A stretch of DNA of 60,000 nucleotides from Polytrichum commune (lineage: Eukaryota; Streptophyta; Polytrichopsida; Polytrichales; Polytrichaceae): positions 562,501-622,500 of the forward strand of contig OX485808.1 of assembly GCA_950295325.1 (NCBI GenBank), in the 5' to 3' direction. The translations under genes and the position numbers were made by a program. How positions within the stretch are numbered: position 1 is the first letter of the stretch; each line of letters starts with the position of its first letter. Below, piece by piece: positions 12,301 through 23,640 of the stretch. The notes beneath the pieces are model-generated. The model saw only the letters and a program-made list of their open reading frames with translations, was not told the DNA's origin and ran no database searches.

Positions 12301-13437
12301 CTCTGGTGCCCTAAACCCGGTCGTACCTAGATTATGGGATGTTGGCTCTTCGTATGCATCTTGTGCTTCAATTTTCGAAATTCCAAAGTCCACCAATTTA
12401 ACTTTCATGTAGCCTATGGAATCCAATATGGGATCATTCAAAGAGCTCACAAGTATATTATCGGGCTTCAAGTCACGGTGTGCAACATTCATGTCATGGA
12501 GATAGAGCATTCCGCTTGCAATTTGGAACATCACATCAACGACAACAAGATTTGAACGTTGCAAATCAACATTCTTCTTGTCTACAGCTGCAAGATTTCT
12601 CTCCATCTTCTCCATCACTATATATCGCCATTTGCCATCATGGTCATATCCTTCACCACAACATATGAACTTAACAATGCTTGGATGACTCAACCCAGCT
12701 AATATGCCCGCTTATTTCTTGAAGTTTTCATACGCTTTATCTTCAGAATTGATCTCAACCGCTTTAAAAACCTTCATAGCCAATTCCAAGCTGAAGCAAT
12801 TTGTTTCGTATACTTGTCCACAAGCACCGCCTCCCAACAGAGTTGATCGTTCAGGAATCCCGTTGTATTTCGGAAATCGTCTAAGATTCAACCTAACGCC
12901 TTCTTCATCCATTAGACAAACCAACCGCTCGTAAGCATACTTTGCAACTTCCTCATCCTTCAAGGACTTTGTTGCATGAATATGTTTCAACAATTGTACG
13001 ACCAATGCGTTTCGGTCTTTCTCCACTTTTGTAATATTGATCGGATTGAAATCTATGGACTTTTGAAGGTCCATGGTCATTATCCCCAATATTTGGAATT
13101 TCTCACACAATGTATTGAAAACATAATTGAGCTCTTCAAGCAACTCGTTAAACTCCTCTTCATTATTCATCTGCCACAATGATGCATGAATCCAATCGTC
13201 CCTACCGCAATCTTGGATTAATGCCTCGATTTTACACACAACTCGATGTAAATCCTCCATACTTGGTCCAAGCTCCATTTTGTCATGAACTTGTTGGACC
13301 AAAGTCTTGAAACTATCTACAACATGGTTTGATTTGTGTTTTAAATGCAAACATTGTTTTGCATTCAATAAAATTTTCTTTTGATCCAATTGCTCCAATT
13401 TTTTTGAGCACTCCATAAATAGCAAGGTGTTGTCCAT
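9307..13437 (-). CDS. Protein kinase-NB-ARC-LRR (PNL-type) receptor-like gene, one in-frame stop
   Basis: An apparently intronless gene of 1,375 amino acids plus one internal stop. ATG at 13437 is the first Met after an upstream in-frame stop. Residues 1-190 are helical and resemble the N-terminal bundle of MLKL-like kinases (weak similarity). The kinase (about 195-475) has GGGACG (202-207), the Lys in AMKVF (222), HRDLKPDN (320-327), DFG (350-352) and APE, so it looks catalytically complete. The NB-ARC has GMGGMGKT (551-558), LIVLDD (625-630), IITTRD, GLPLS, FLDLCCYF and VHEQLRDMGR in place of MHD, which is TNL-like. About 14 LRRs of 24 residues follow, then a 45-residue basic tail ending WLQCCRSN. 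TAA at 12712-12714 (codon 242) sits where kinases have the alpha-C Glu; both sides are otherwise in frame. By family, an intracellular immune receptor; the truncation may make this allele inactive. Confidence 0.88.
9445..10428 (-). repeat. LRR array of gene 1: ~14 tandem units of 72 bp
   Basis: Each unit encodes 24 residues of the pattern LTSLTSLDLSGCKGLKEIPE ALGN. The third-to-last unit block has one short unit (21 residues, LTSLDLNGCEGLKEILEALGN type). Variation is concentrated in the six residues after L.SL, on the predicted solvent-exposed strand face. Units 4 and 12 share the rare NLGACQSL variant, which suggests internal duplication over eight units. Confidence 0.93.
12712..12714 (-). 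other. Premature TAA in the kinase domain of gene 1
   Basis: The reading ...AYENFKK, TAA, AGILAGLSHPSIVKF continues in the same frame on both sides. A single G-to-T change from GAA would give the stop; Glu is the expected residue of kinase subdomain III here. Confidence 0.9.
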
Positions 13438-16400
13438 GATGCAATACTTGCCACATGCCCTCAAATATATCTACTTTATAAAACCTTAATTCCAAAGGAA
13501 TTTGTATTACGAAGGAAGCTTGAAGGATCATATAATCATCTGCACATCCAAGCCAAAAGTCAAAAATAACAATGCACCTCCATGTACTACACACTTGTAT
13601 TGACTTATTGCATGCAACATATATTACATTCCACAAAATCAAATCTAGGATTTAAGAATAGAAACATGTAATTTAAAAAGTCCTTAATAGTTCCAACGCT
13701 ATATAGTCTACCAGGGAACATACACAACTTGATCACTTCATGTGATAAACATTTTTGTAACATAATGTAGGACGTTAAATCATCTTGGGCAACCTAGATT
13801 TTCTACATTTATAGAAGATATTCAGGTGTAAAGAAACCTTCATAAACCATTCATACAATATAGCATGAGCATTGTACTATATATAAAACAAATATTTTCA
13901 AACTTGTATCATGATATTATTCAAGTAGTTGTATTATTACATATATAATCCACTTTGAATTCTTTTCATGCATAATATATAACCCATATTGACCTAACCT
14001 TAAAACACACATCGTTTGGATGAAATATGGCAAATTAGATGAGAATGATACATCTATTGTCAATCATATCTCTAGATTTTAAAAGCTTCTTGTGCATTTT
14101 GTAGAATTTACTTGCAAAGTTGTTTTAACTTTCCAATTACCACAGAAATATGTACCAAAATTAGCAAAACATGTATCTAGAGTTGCTCCTAAATTCACTT
14201 AGTTTGACTCTACCACCTTGAAAAACGTTTATCTATCAACTATGAACCACACATCAACTCTATAAGACAAAAAACTTAACGTACACTTCTTAGAATTCTC
14301 GCCACTGAGGTTGCATCATGAGTGCTAGGCTTTAATGGTGTAAAATCTATTTTGCTTTCATCCTTCAATTTCTATGCAACATGAACACATCATAATAGCC
14401 CGAAACTCACTTCGTCATCAAAATGAGGTTGCCTTCATGCTATGACCTGTTGTTGGCTACAAAGGTAGGAATAAGTACACTATAGCTTATATAAGTTACA
14501 AATCTTGGCACATTCTTTTTTAGGTGATCATAGGCGATGCATGTGTTGGTCGGAAAGTGAACTCAATTAGAGACGGTGATGATTAATTACTTTGCCCTAC
14601 TTTTCGATTAATGAGACGGGACTCGCTTGCTACTTGGATGTCAATGGCTTCTCACAAAATCAATCATGTCAATCAACTTTCATAATCCTTCAAGATTGGA
14701 CTTGGGACTCAAGACCTTTATTTACCACCCAATTTGATGGCATTGCATCAACTATAGATCGTTTATCCACATTCGTAAAATCAAATTTGTCTCCAAGCAA
14801 CGTTTGAATCCAATGTAATGAACAAATTGTCTATCTCCAAACATTGCGCGAGATACTAGAAATTTGAACAATTGAGTTCGAGCAAGTTAATTGGTGGTTA
14901 CTACGACATATAATACTACAGACTTCCATCTTCGAACATATCCGAACCAAATATGCCCATTACTAGATATCAAGTAAATCTATGTTGATGCATGAATATT
15001 GGACACAATGCAAATGTATATGTGTAGCCTTATCAATTGCTCTTCTAGTAAAAATGGGGAAAACGAGGATTTAATTGGGACTACATTTATTGTTGGACAC
15101 GCAGTTTTGTTGCATGTTATTTGATGAAAATAACACATCTAAAGTGGTACTTCGAGCACATAAATGTTTTTCAAACCATGTACATTAATTAGGAATTCCA
15201 TCAATGTTAATATTTTTTTCCCAATGTTAGTTGGGAAACAAGTTTGTTTGTTTCGTAATGCACATGTACCAACGTATGACGGAAACAATACCCACACATG
15301 CATTATTGTTTTCGTATAAACTATTTTGTCTAAATTTACTTAGATCCTAGTACTCTATTAGATGAGCATAACATTCGAATCTAAGCGAGGTTGTACACAA
15401 CACGCTTGGGTTGACAAATTCACACTAAACTACCACCACTATGTGACGAGATGGATAACATCCTTTAGTCTATTCACAATTCTCCTCAAGCAATTAGTTT
15501 GCTCCTAAACACCCACAATAGTTTACGACTGCACATGCCACTCAATAACATTATCACGCACCACTATCCCTCCGAGTCCTTCAACTATTCGCAAATAGGA
15601 CGGTAATTTCGATCCAAGAACATGGTGGATAGAAATCATGCAAGCACATGATTGTGTTGAAATAGAGAAAGATATGCAACTATGTGAGGGGATAGGATAT
15701 ACCAATGATGGTGGTGATGTGGTAAGATTGCCCTTGAAGTCAACTTCCCAATCTTCATGACCCATGCTATTGGGGGAGTCGCACTAGTCCCTACTCTACA
15801 ACACCACACTAAATGCTCAAGTTAGCATGGCCCACACCAGATGTCATCGACCATATGCATCCATGTCTTGTAGTCACTGAGTGGCAACTAGGGAGGGTGT
15901 CAAACCACACTTGGTGCTACATGACAAGTCATGAAGACCACTCTAATCAACATGGTCCACCGTTTTTAATCCCACACTCAATGTCTATGGTCTTCATTGC
16001 TCACTAAATTGTTGGATGCACAAGATCCCTAGGAACAACCGTTGCTCAACTCAACATCGAGGCAACCAAGTTTCTTCACTAAACAACCACCAACAAATAT
16101 GATCCACAAAGAAGAGCGCAAGTAAATAAGAAGCAACCTACATGTGAAGTAGATTACCTTAAATTTACCCACCTCTCTGCATGACAAACACCTACTTCAC
16201 TTCAAGATATTGATTCGTCTAAAAGAAACAAACAAATCTTCAGCTATTGGTAGAACCACAAGTTGCACACAAATTGGTCAAGCCAAGCGATATTTCTAAC
16301 GATTACATACCTTTTCTTCATCGTTGCAAAGTGAAACAAGAGGTAACATCCAACAAAGCCTGGGAAGCGAAAGGGACGAGAAGCCCAAAGAATAATAAAT

Positions 16401-16870
16401 CAGTGCCCATGACCCCGAGTGTCATCAGAAACCACTGCCGTTGCCAGCCACGAACCACCATCACCAAAGAACCTGTAAGTTAATTGATCGTGAGAGCCAA
16501 AGTGGTGAACAAAGGCCAGCAGGAGGAGAGAAGGTTGGCTATAGCAGAGAAGAAGGCGCTTTCGTCCAAAGGATCGTGGTTCCCAAGTCCACGTCCATAA
16601 CTTAATGGGCAAGGAAAACCCGGACTTGGGTCACACTGGGTCACCGATTCTACAGACAAGACCCACGCTGGCTAAAGTGTCTGTACTTCCTCAAGATTCG
16701 TTCTCCTTGCATTATTGTCCTGCCTTTAACAGGTGCACAGTCAAAAACCTTAAATTTTTCAATATGATAATGTTTCATGCCTGCGGATTCCAAGTGTACC
16801 TTGGGGAATGAGCAACACTTGGACCTTGGACCATTATTGGGTTTCCTCCCTCCACCTTGGTTGGCAGGCT
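13438..16870. other. Upstream flank of gene 1 and intergenic DNA
   Basis: About 3.4 kb with no gene I can support. Short open frames such as 14592-14807 read like ordinary protein, but match no family I know and have no continuation. No promoter element can be assigned with confidence. Confidence 0.55.
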
Positions 16871-16872
16871 AG

Positions 16873-17220
16873 CCAAAGTGTCTGTATTTACATCACACCA
16901 CATTTGCGTCCGTGCCAGCAACCCTAGCTACCCTCCTCCAGACTTCCTCTAGTGCTAAATATAATAATTGTTCACACATAAACAATGAATTCCACAGAAT
17001 GCATGTAGTTACATTAAAATATTTATATAAGTCTATGCTAAATTTCAAATCCACACAAGGGACAAAAGTGTCTGTATTTACATCACTTGATATTTGCGCC
17101 CTTTACGACACGGATGGACGATCCCAGCTTTGGATGCACGCAACCCTCAACCCCTGCCTGCAAGCTACGCTACCCTCCACGACACTGCCTCCAGTGTTCA
17201 ATATAATAACGTTCATGTTC
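16873..17220. repeat. Two degenerate direct repeats
   Basis: AGTGTCTGTATTTACATCAC occurs at about 16878 and 17068, and similarity continues through a block ending in a TATAATAA motif (to about 16970 and 17210). A weaker third start lies near 16676. The function is unknown; nothing coding is seen. Confidence 0.6.
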
Positions 17221-18379
17221 CCTTGCTGAGTCAAGCTGTACATCCACCTATGGGCAGCACTTTCACTTTGGTCACCGTGTTCAGCTCCGCTTTCAACCCT
17301 CCTACGTTGATCACTGCCACTAGATATCCTACTTCCACTAGATATCTGATTTAGTACAAGTGGGAATACATGGGATTTTGGGCCTTCTAGATGCACTAGA
17401 AATGAGATTTGTGGACAAAGTGGCCCTTCAGGTATGCAAGTACGATTTATTTTTGAAAGTTGGGCGGAAGTGGACGGTCGAGTTGTGTTTTCTAGGGAAG
17501 GCCCAAGACTTGCAGGCGATGGTCCCGGCCTTCACCCCCCCCCTTCATCAAAGCTGGAGACTCCCTATCTTCGCAACAATTATCACCTACCTGCAATAAA
17601 TCGGTCACAACAAATTACAGGAAAGTAAAGTAATTTCTTGAGTGAAGGGAAATCTTTATCACTTTTTACAACACAATGTTCTCATGGGAACTACACGGTG
17701 ACAATCACATCAACAGCATCCGTTGCAGGATAAACAAGTGTAGCAGAAAGACTTGAATGGTTACAAACATTAATCAAGTAGAGCATGGTTGAGAGTCTAA
17801 AGGTTAAATGAAGAGAAGCATCAAGCACAAAATGCAGGAAGCAATTATACCTCTGAAGAATAGAGTCAGGTAACATCGGAAGGGATTTGTCACTTGACCT
17901 GCATTCTGACCTCGAAGGTACCATCACAAAGATGTACTTGAGAAAGCAGTGGCTCCAGAAAAGTTGAATTTAGATTCTTTATAAGTTTCTATGCCTCATG
18001 GCCCTTACAATCTTTGAACCATTCTGTTGGAGGAAAATACACAATGGAGGTGAAGCACTCCAGTCTTCAAAAAAATCTAAACCACTCGCATCTCCAAATC
18101 TGTGAGGTGATTATCATTGGTATATTACAGGAGTGTATCTTATATATTTCCCTTTGCTCCTGTCACTTTTGATTATACAGCTGCAAATAGAATAGAGCAC
18201 AGTGATTAGAAATCCAGCACATTAATTCATGCAGCCAGCTCCCCATGCCCAGAAATCCAGCAAAAACATCTTCACTATAGTATTATGCATTACACTGGGA
18301 TCGCACAAGGGAAAAGAATCCGGCATTCCTATTGGGGCCTGCCTTGGAGAATGCATATAGGACCATTGTGAGAGAGTAC
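17221..18379. other. 3' flank of the EXO70 pseudogene
   Basis: No credible gene. This would hold the last EXO70 exon and 3' UTR on the minus strand, but I cannot recognise the conserved C-terminal segment with confidence; a weak GP..LQGRPQ-like reading lies near 18340. Confidence 0.45.
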
Positions 18380-21300
18380 CTGTAACGCATAATCAATGAA
18401 CGATACGCTGGTAGGAGCACCTTGGCGACTGCCAGCCTTGCGGCCTCCCTAAGCTGTGTCTGCTATTGTCCACTGTGTTTGCCGCTTATACAGTTCCTCA
18501 AGAAGTAAACTGAAATTCTTGAATCTGGACAGAGAAAGACAATAAATTGCAGTCACTCATTTTAGAGATGGTTGCAGGTCCTAGTCAACTATGATGACTG
18601 CTTGCAATAATAAGAAACCTGTAAATTCCCAAAATATTTCAATTGGTTCACAATTAAATATGCTAAACATACCACTCTTTGATAGCAGATTTTGAAATGC
18701 CACTGTTGTTATCAGAACCACCACTAAGCTGTCCACTACAACAAGCAGAACCATTGAGATAAGATAGAGCCTGCAAACCAGGTTACAAATTGGAGCTCAG
18801 AATGACGATCAATCTTGACTGTTACGCACGTACAGAGAAAATATGCTTGAATGCAAGACTATCTAATATGCTACACACAAGTCTTGCAGTAGGTATACAT
18901 GTTTATCATGTGAAACAACAAAAAAGAGCAAAAAAGAGCAAAACTGTCAAAAGCTACTCACCTTGGCCCAAGCAGCACGCTGATATGCATTAGCATGCTC
19001 CTGCACAATACTCCGTTGCCTTTGAACCCAATCATCCCCCAACAGATCCTTGGGTTCTCATCTGCCACATCATGGATGCATTCATGTAAGCAGACTAAAT
19101 CTCAAACTTCACCATTTGTTTCTCCAGCTTAGGTTTTGCATAAATAGAATCAGAAGCGATGGATTCCAGTAACTGAGTGACAGCCTCTGTAAACTGGTTG
19201 ATAAGGAACATCAATGGCATGTACATGATCTAAGAATGGCATGTACATGATCTAAAGATAAAAATAATCTGTGTAATAGCCATCAGAAACAGGATCCTTG
19301 AGCACACCCAAGTCTGGAAGAGGTCCCACCTATGTGAAACTTACATACATATGAAATGAGTGGTGAATGCAATGGTTATGTATATGAGTTGATATTTGCT
19401 TACTTTCTGACAGATCGGACCATGTGATGAATGTTGTTCATGAGGAACAGCTCAGTGAGAGCTGGATCCCTACATAATTTTCACTTTCCATCCAAGTTTG
19501 TTTGAAGAGCAGACATGATGCCCATAGTAGCTGCTGCCAAGTGAGATGGGGAATCATTTGATTGACCTTGCGCACCGCCAAAGAGATGATTCAAAGTGTT
19601 TTCATAGCTGCCATCATCACCCACCAACAAGAGGGAGACCTCCTCACCATTAACTCAAATGAGAGTATAACCAGATGTGTCTGCAGAAATAAAGTAAGTG
19701 CATAACACAAGACCGTTCAATGGGATGAACCATGAGGTAGAACTTACTCAAATAGGAATTTCTTCACATTGTCGATAACATAACTTGTGAGTGGATGCAC
19801 TGTCCCATCCAAGACTGGTGTTATCGTACCATTTGTTGCTACAGCATCCTCAAAATCACCGAAAGTCTCCTTGGCAGTTTGTGCTGGTCGCCGCATCTAA
19901 CCTTGAGCAGCTTGCCTCATGCCATTTGCTGATGACAAGGAAAAGACAACCTCTATCTGCAAGCCTCCAAATTGACATCATATGTAACTAATCTACTACA
20001 GACAATTGTTGGATCTTATAAGAATATTGCAATCAATTCCCCTCCTGCAATAAAGCTAGATGACGGTGCACCTGCACCGAAACATCAACCCTCCAATTAT
20101 CTAATCACAACCATTTACAGATAAAGAAGTCCCTATGCATTCCTAACAATGGGTACATAAGCTTCAAACCAAAACAAAACAAAACAAAAAGTAGCAACAA
20201 CAGGTGCTGCTGACCATGTAGATGGACCACAAATCTTTCTACTTAACCATCAACTACCAATTACATCAAAAGATCATTCCATCAGATGGGAAGGTGGCAG
20301 GTCAAAACCTCGGGAATTAGCTCATGCATTGTTTCATACATATCAAGCAATACAAAGAGTTTCTCTCGTGACTTCTTGCTCTTTGCAACAGCTTCTCCAA
20401 AGCTATGGAGCATGTGCAAACTCCAGTCTGCCACATTTGCAAACCATTTCTCCCTGTGTGCATCTAAGTGGTACCAGATCTGGTCACACAACGTGCGCTC
20501 AGCAGCAAATAAGAGCTTCACCTAAACCCACCAACCACCAACAAAGAATATGAGATTCAACAAAATCCAATGATGTACTGCTTCCTTGGAGGATAGATGA
20601 GACAATAATAATATTTACAGAAAATATACTCTGCATTTGCCACCCATCATCACTTGGATGTCACTTCAAGCATTGCAGGAAAAAAAAGACAATGTCCTTC
20701 TGATTCACAATCCAAGCAAAACATGCCAAACACTAAACAAGCTCAAGAGATTTTTTAAAAACAGGTCAAAAGAAACTTACAGCTATACGCATGTACTGGT
20801 TCCACCTGACAATCTTGCCCTCTAGAGCCTCCCATTGCATCTTCTGCACATCCTCCTTACTCAATCTCTCAACTCCAAGCTTTCTTAAACTCTGCTCCAG
20901 TGTTGAAGCCCGTACATCTCTGTATCAAGCACAACCAACCATGGTTCACATCCACACTTCCGAGAAAAATGTTGGAACAGAATTCTCCAAACTCCTTCAG
21001 AATCCATCGTACAAGACTTCCTATATAATCTTTTCTTTCTAATTCGAACTTCACTGAAAGAAGTCAAATTCTTGAAGAATCTTGCAGAATTATCATCCCT
21101 ACTCCATTTATGCAATTTCAGAGAAGCGGTTCCAGATAATTGTTCTGATTGTACTTGAGGAAACTTCACGACTTACAATATACTTCTGCTCAATCAGACA
21201 TTGCTAAGAATCAGGCTTCAGATTACAGACCATTTTGTCGGCAAACTTGGAGTTCATGTCCAGCTGTAAGATAATCGAGATAGACATGGAGAAAACTGTT

Positions 21301-22142
21301 GTTTATCAAAGTTACACAATCGTAATTGTGGCTTCACAGCTAACACGAATATTCATAGTTCACATTTTCTTATCCTTCATCCTCCCCCTTCCTTAGGCAA
21401 TATATTCACTTTGTATCGGTGTTAATATTGCACTAAGATTGCCTTCACCACCGACTGTTGTCTTGGTTGAAACACACGTTGCTGATAGTCAGCGTTCAGT
21501 TTAGAGAGGAAGACTATTAATCTTAAGACCGATTCACTTAAGTCGATAAACCCGCAGAGAAGATAACCTGCTGTGAAGTTTATCAATCAAGATATACATT
21601 ACATTACATTACATCATTATCCCCGTGTATTCATGTCTGAAACCTCTAAGAAATTAGTGAACGTTATACAAAAGATACGACATTAATACAAGCATGAGAG
21701 AATTGTCTGCAATGAAATCGAGAACCGGTTCGCAAGCCGGCACTCAAACTAATTTGGTTCAACTTTTGACAATGTGAGCCTTGGACTACCACTCTTGAAA
21801 GTTCAGTAGAAGGAGGAGCAAGTGCAATCGCGCAAACACGTCCACCTTTGCCCGCATCAAGATTTGAAGTTCAAGAAATTACTGCGCAAAATGCACACGA
21901 ATCGGAGTGGTTCCGCAAAAATAATTCTCTAGATGCCGATGTTCAATAATCGTGGCTGATATGAGAATTGGCCAAAGAAGTACTTGAGTAGGACGCATTG
22001 CAGATTCGACCGTAGAGAGACGGTGGTCAAAGGAGCCGAGGATGGACATCATCGACTCCGTCATGCTCTGGCTCTTGCCGAGGCTCTCCCGCATCAACTG
22101 CGCACGCGCTTGCAGCATCTCAATCTCAATGACGGCCACCAT
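18380..22142 (-). pseudogene. EXO70: EXO70 exocyst-subunit pseudogene (EXO70A-like), spliced
   Basis: EXO70 is a vesicle-tethering subunit of the exocyst at the plasma membrane. Eight exons can be read on the minus strand: 21984-22142 (MVAVIEIEM...SILGSFDHRLS...AMRPTQ, donor GTACTT), 20781-20919 (RDVRAS...LSKEDVQKMQWEALEGKI, donor GTAAGT), 20309-20521 (VKLLFAAERTLCDQIW...EKLFVLLDMYETM), 19748-19928 (ETFGDFEDAV...LDGTVHPLTSYV), 19404-19680 (ALQTNLDGK...LFLMNNIHHMVRSV), 18962-19061 (LLGDDWVQRQRSIVQEHANA), 18673-18770 and 18380-18524 (RQTQWTIAD...). Lesions: TAG at 19897-19899, TGA at 19481-19483, TGA at 19058-19060, a small deletion after WTIAD that shifts the frame, and no recognisable exons for the region between AMRPTQ and RDVRAS. 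Splice sites are largely intact, so decay is fairly recent and the copy arose with its introns, not by retrotransposition. Confidence 0.87.
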
Positions 22143-22225
22143 ATTGCTGCTGCTGCTGCTCTCACTTTCTCTGTTTCTTTCCTCCTCCACTCCTCTTCAC
22201 TTCAACCTTGTCACAAATCGCCGCA

Positions 22226-22721
22226 ATGCATCTCCGTATTCTCATGTCCAATTACATCATTCCTTCCACACGCTCCCAAGCCTTAGTGATGTGGGCATGT
22301 TGCAATCTTCCTCTTATTCCGCCTCCATCTCGGCTCAAATACCCTGTTCTATACAATGCTCTTCTTTCCCCTTACACAGAAACTTCAGCTACAATGTTTT
22401 GCTTCCCAACAACACTCCTCAAACAAGGTGATCTTCGTCTTACTCCGCCACAAATGCATCTCCGTCTTTTAATTTCCAATCATTCCACAACATGCATAAC
22501 CTCACACAGCGTTGTTGCATCTCATACGCTCCCAAGCCTTAGCGATGTGCGCATGTTGGAATCTTCCTCGTCCTCCGCCTTGAATCTCGGTCTAATCCAA
22601 ATCCCCTGTCCCCTACAACTGTAACCGTACAACACAGCAACTTCAGCTACTTCCAATGTTTTCCTTCCGAACAACACTCCTCGCGCATTAACAAGATCTT
22701 CTTCGTCTTGCTCCGCCACAA
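22226..22721. repeat. Tandem direct duplication upstream of the EXO70 pseudogene
   Basis: Two units, 22226-22453 and 22454-22721, both start ATGCATCTCCGT and share CTCCCAAGCCTTAG, AACTTCAGCTAC and CTCCGCCACAA in the same order. They lie 5' of the EXO70 exon 1 (minus strand). The plus-strand open frames here are composition effects. Confidence 0.8.
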
Positions 22722-23640
22722 ATCTCGCATCACATCAAACCTCCTCAATATATGTACACTGCACCTCGAAGAGAAGCTTAGGTTGAGCAGAATGTTTAAG
22801 CTCTCCGAACAAGAGCTCTCCTATCTCAACCGTCGCCACACCCGCCGTTTTTCACCATCTCCCCCTCAAATCTGACACGGGAATCACCGTCCACGCACCA
22901 CAGATCGTTCCAACCTCTCTCCATTCCACTTCCACGTGTACTTACCTCCGCCCTAATGCATGCCCTCACTGTTTCGCTATGGCCGATCTATTGAGTAATC
23001 CCTCGGGAATCCTCTCTGCTCTGCGTGCTCGTTTCTTACTCACAGGGCCATTTTGGCTACCGTTTGTGCAATTGTGCACCGATTTGGGTCATCCAGCCAT
23101 CGCTAGGGAGCCCTCGGCGACGGGAATCCCGTCCTCGCAAACACTGCGCCATCGGCGGCGCATCCCCGCTGCCATTCCATGTATGTACATACAAAAGTTG
23201 CGCCACAATCTTCCCGAGACCTGAATCGATAGAGAAGGAATGACCAAATGACAGGGCGGGCCCCACTCGCACTACTCACCCTGCCCCCGCCCCACGTCCC
23301 CATCCAGGTCCTTAGACTCCGGGGCTCAACCAACTTTAGGACCTTGCTTGAGATCTCGATGAGGACGTGGGGTTCTGGGGCCATCATCTCCTCGTGTCTT
23401 CATCCAATTTTTCGAGATTCATTCCCTGGTTATGATCCGGATACGTTTTACAGTACTGTAGTGAGGTTGGGGAGGATGAATAACTCGTGCTTTTGTAGTT
23501 TGTCATCCATCCCCTTCCATGATAAGCTAGTGCATATTGTGGCAAGGCGACATGTATATGACATCGAACGTAACGTTCACCATATTGTGAGGTCGCTTGC
23601 TACTTTCTATATGTGTTGTGCTCGTGTCCAATGAAGAGAG
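22722..23640. other. GC-rich stretch, possible former EXO70 promoter region
   Basis: Base composition rises sharply, with many CG dinucleotides around 22840-23330, unlike the AT-rich surroundings. It lies immediately 5' of the EXO70 pseudogene. Open frames on both strands (for example 23248-23634 plus) match no family I know. Confidence 0.4.

Noticed and set aside
14592-14807. 71-codon plus-strand frame that reads like ordinary protein
   Set aside because: No family recognised, no ATG context, no continuing exon; it is not distinguishable from chance.
22042-22624. Plus-strand frames over EXO70 exon 1 and its upstream duplication
   Set aside because: They overlap the EXO70 exon on the opposite strand and CT-rich DNA; the peptide is low-complexity Ser/Leu.
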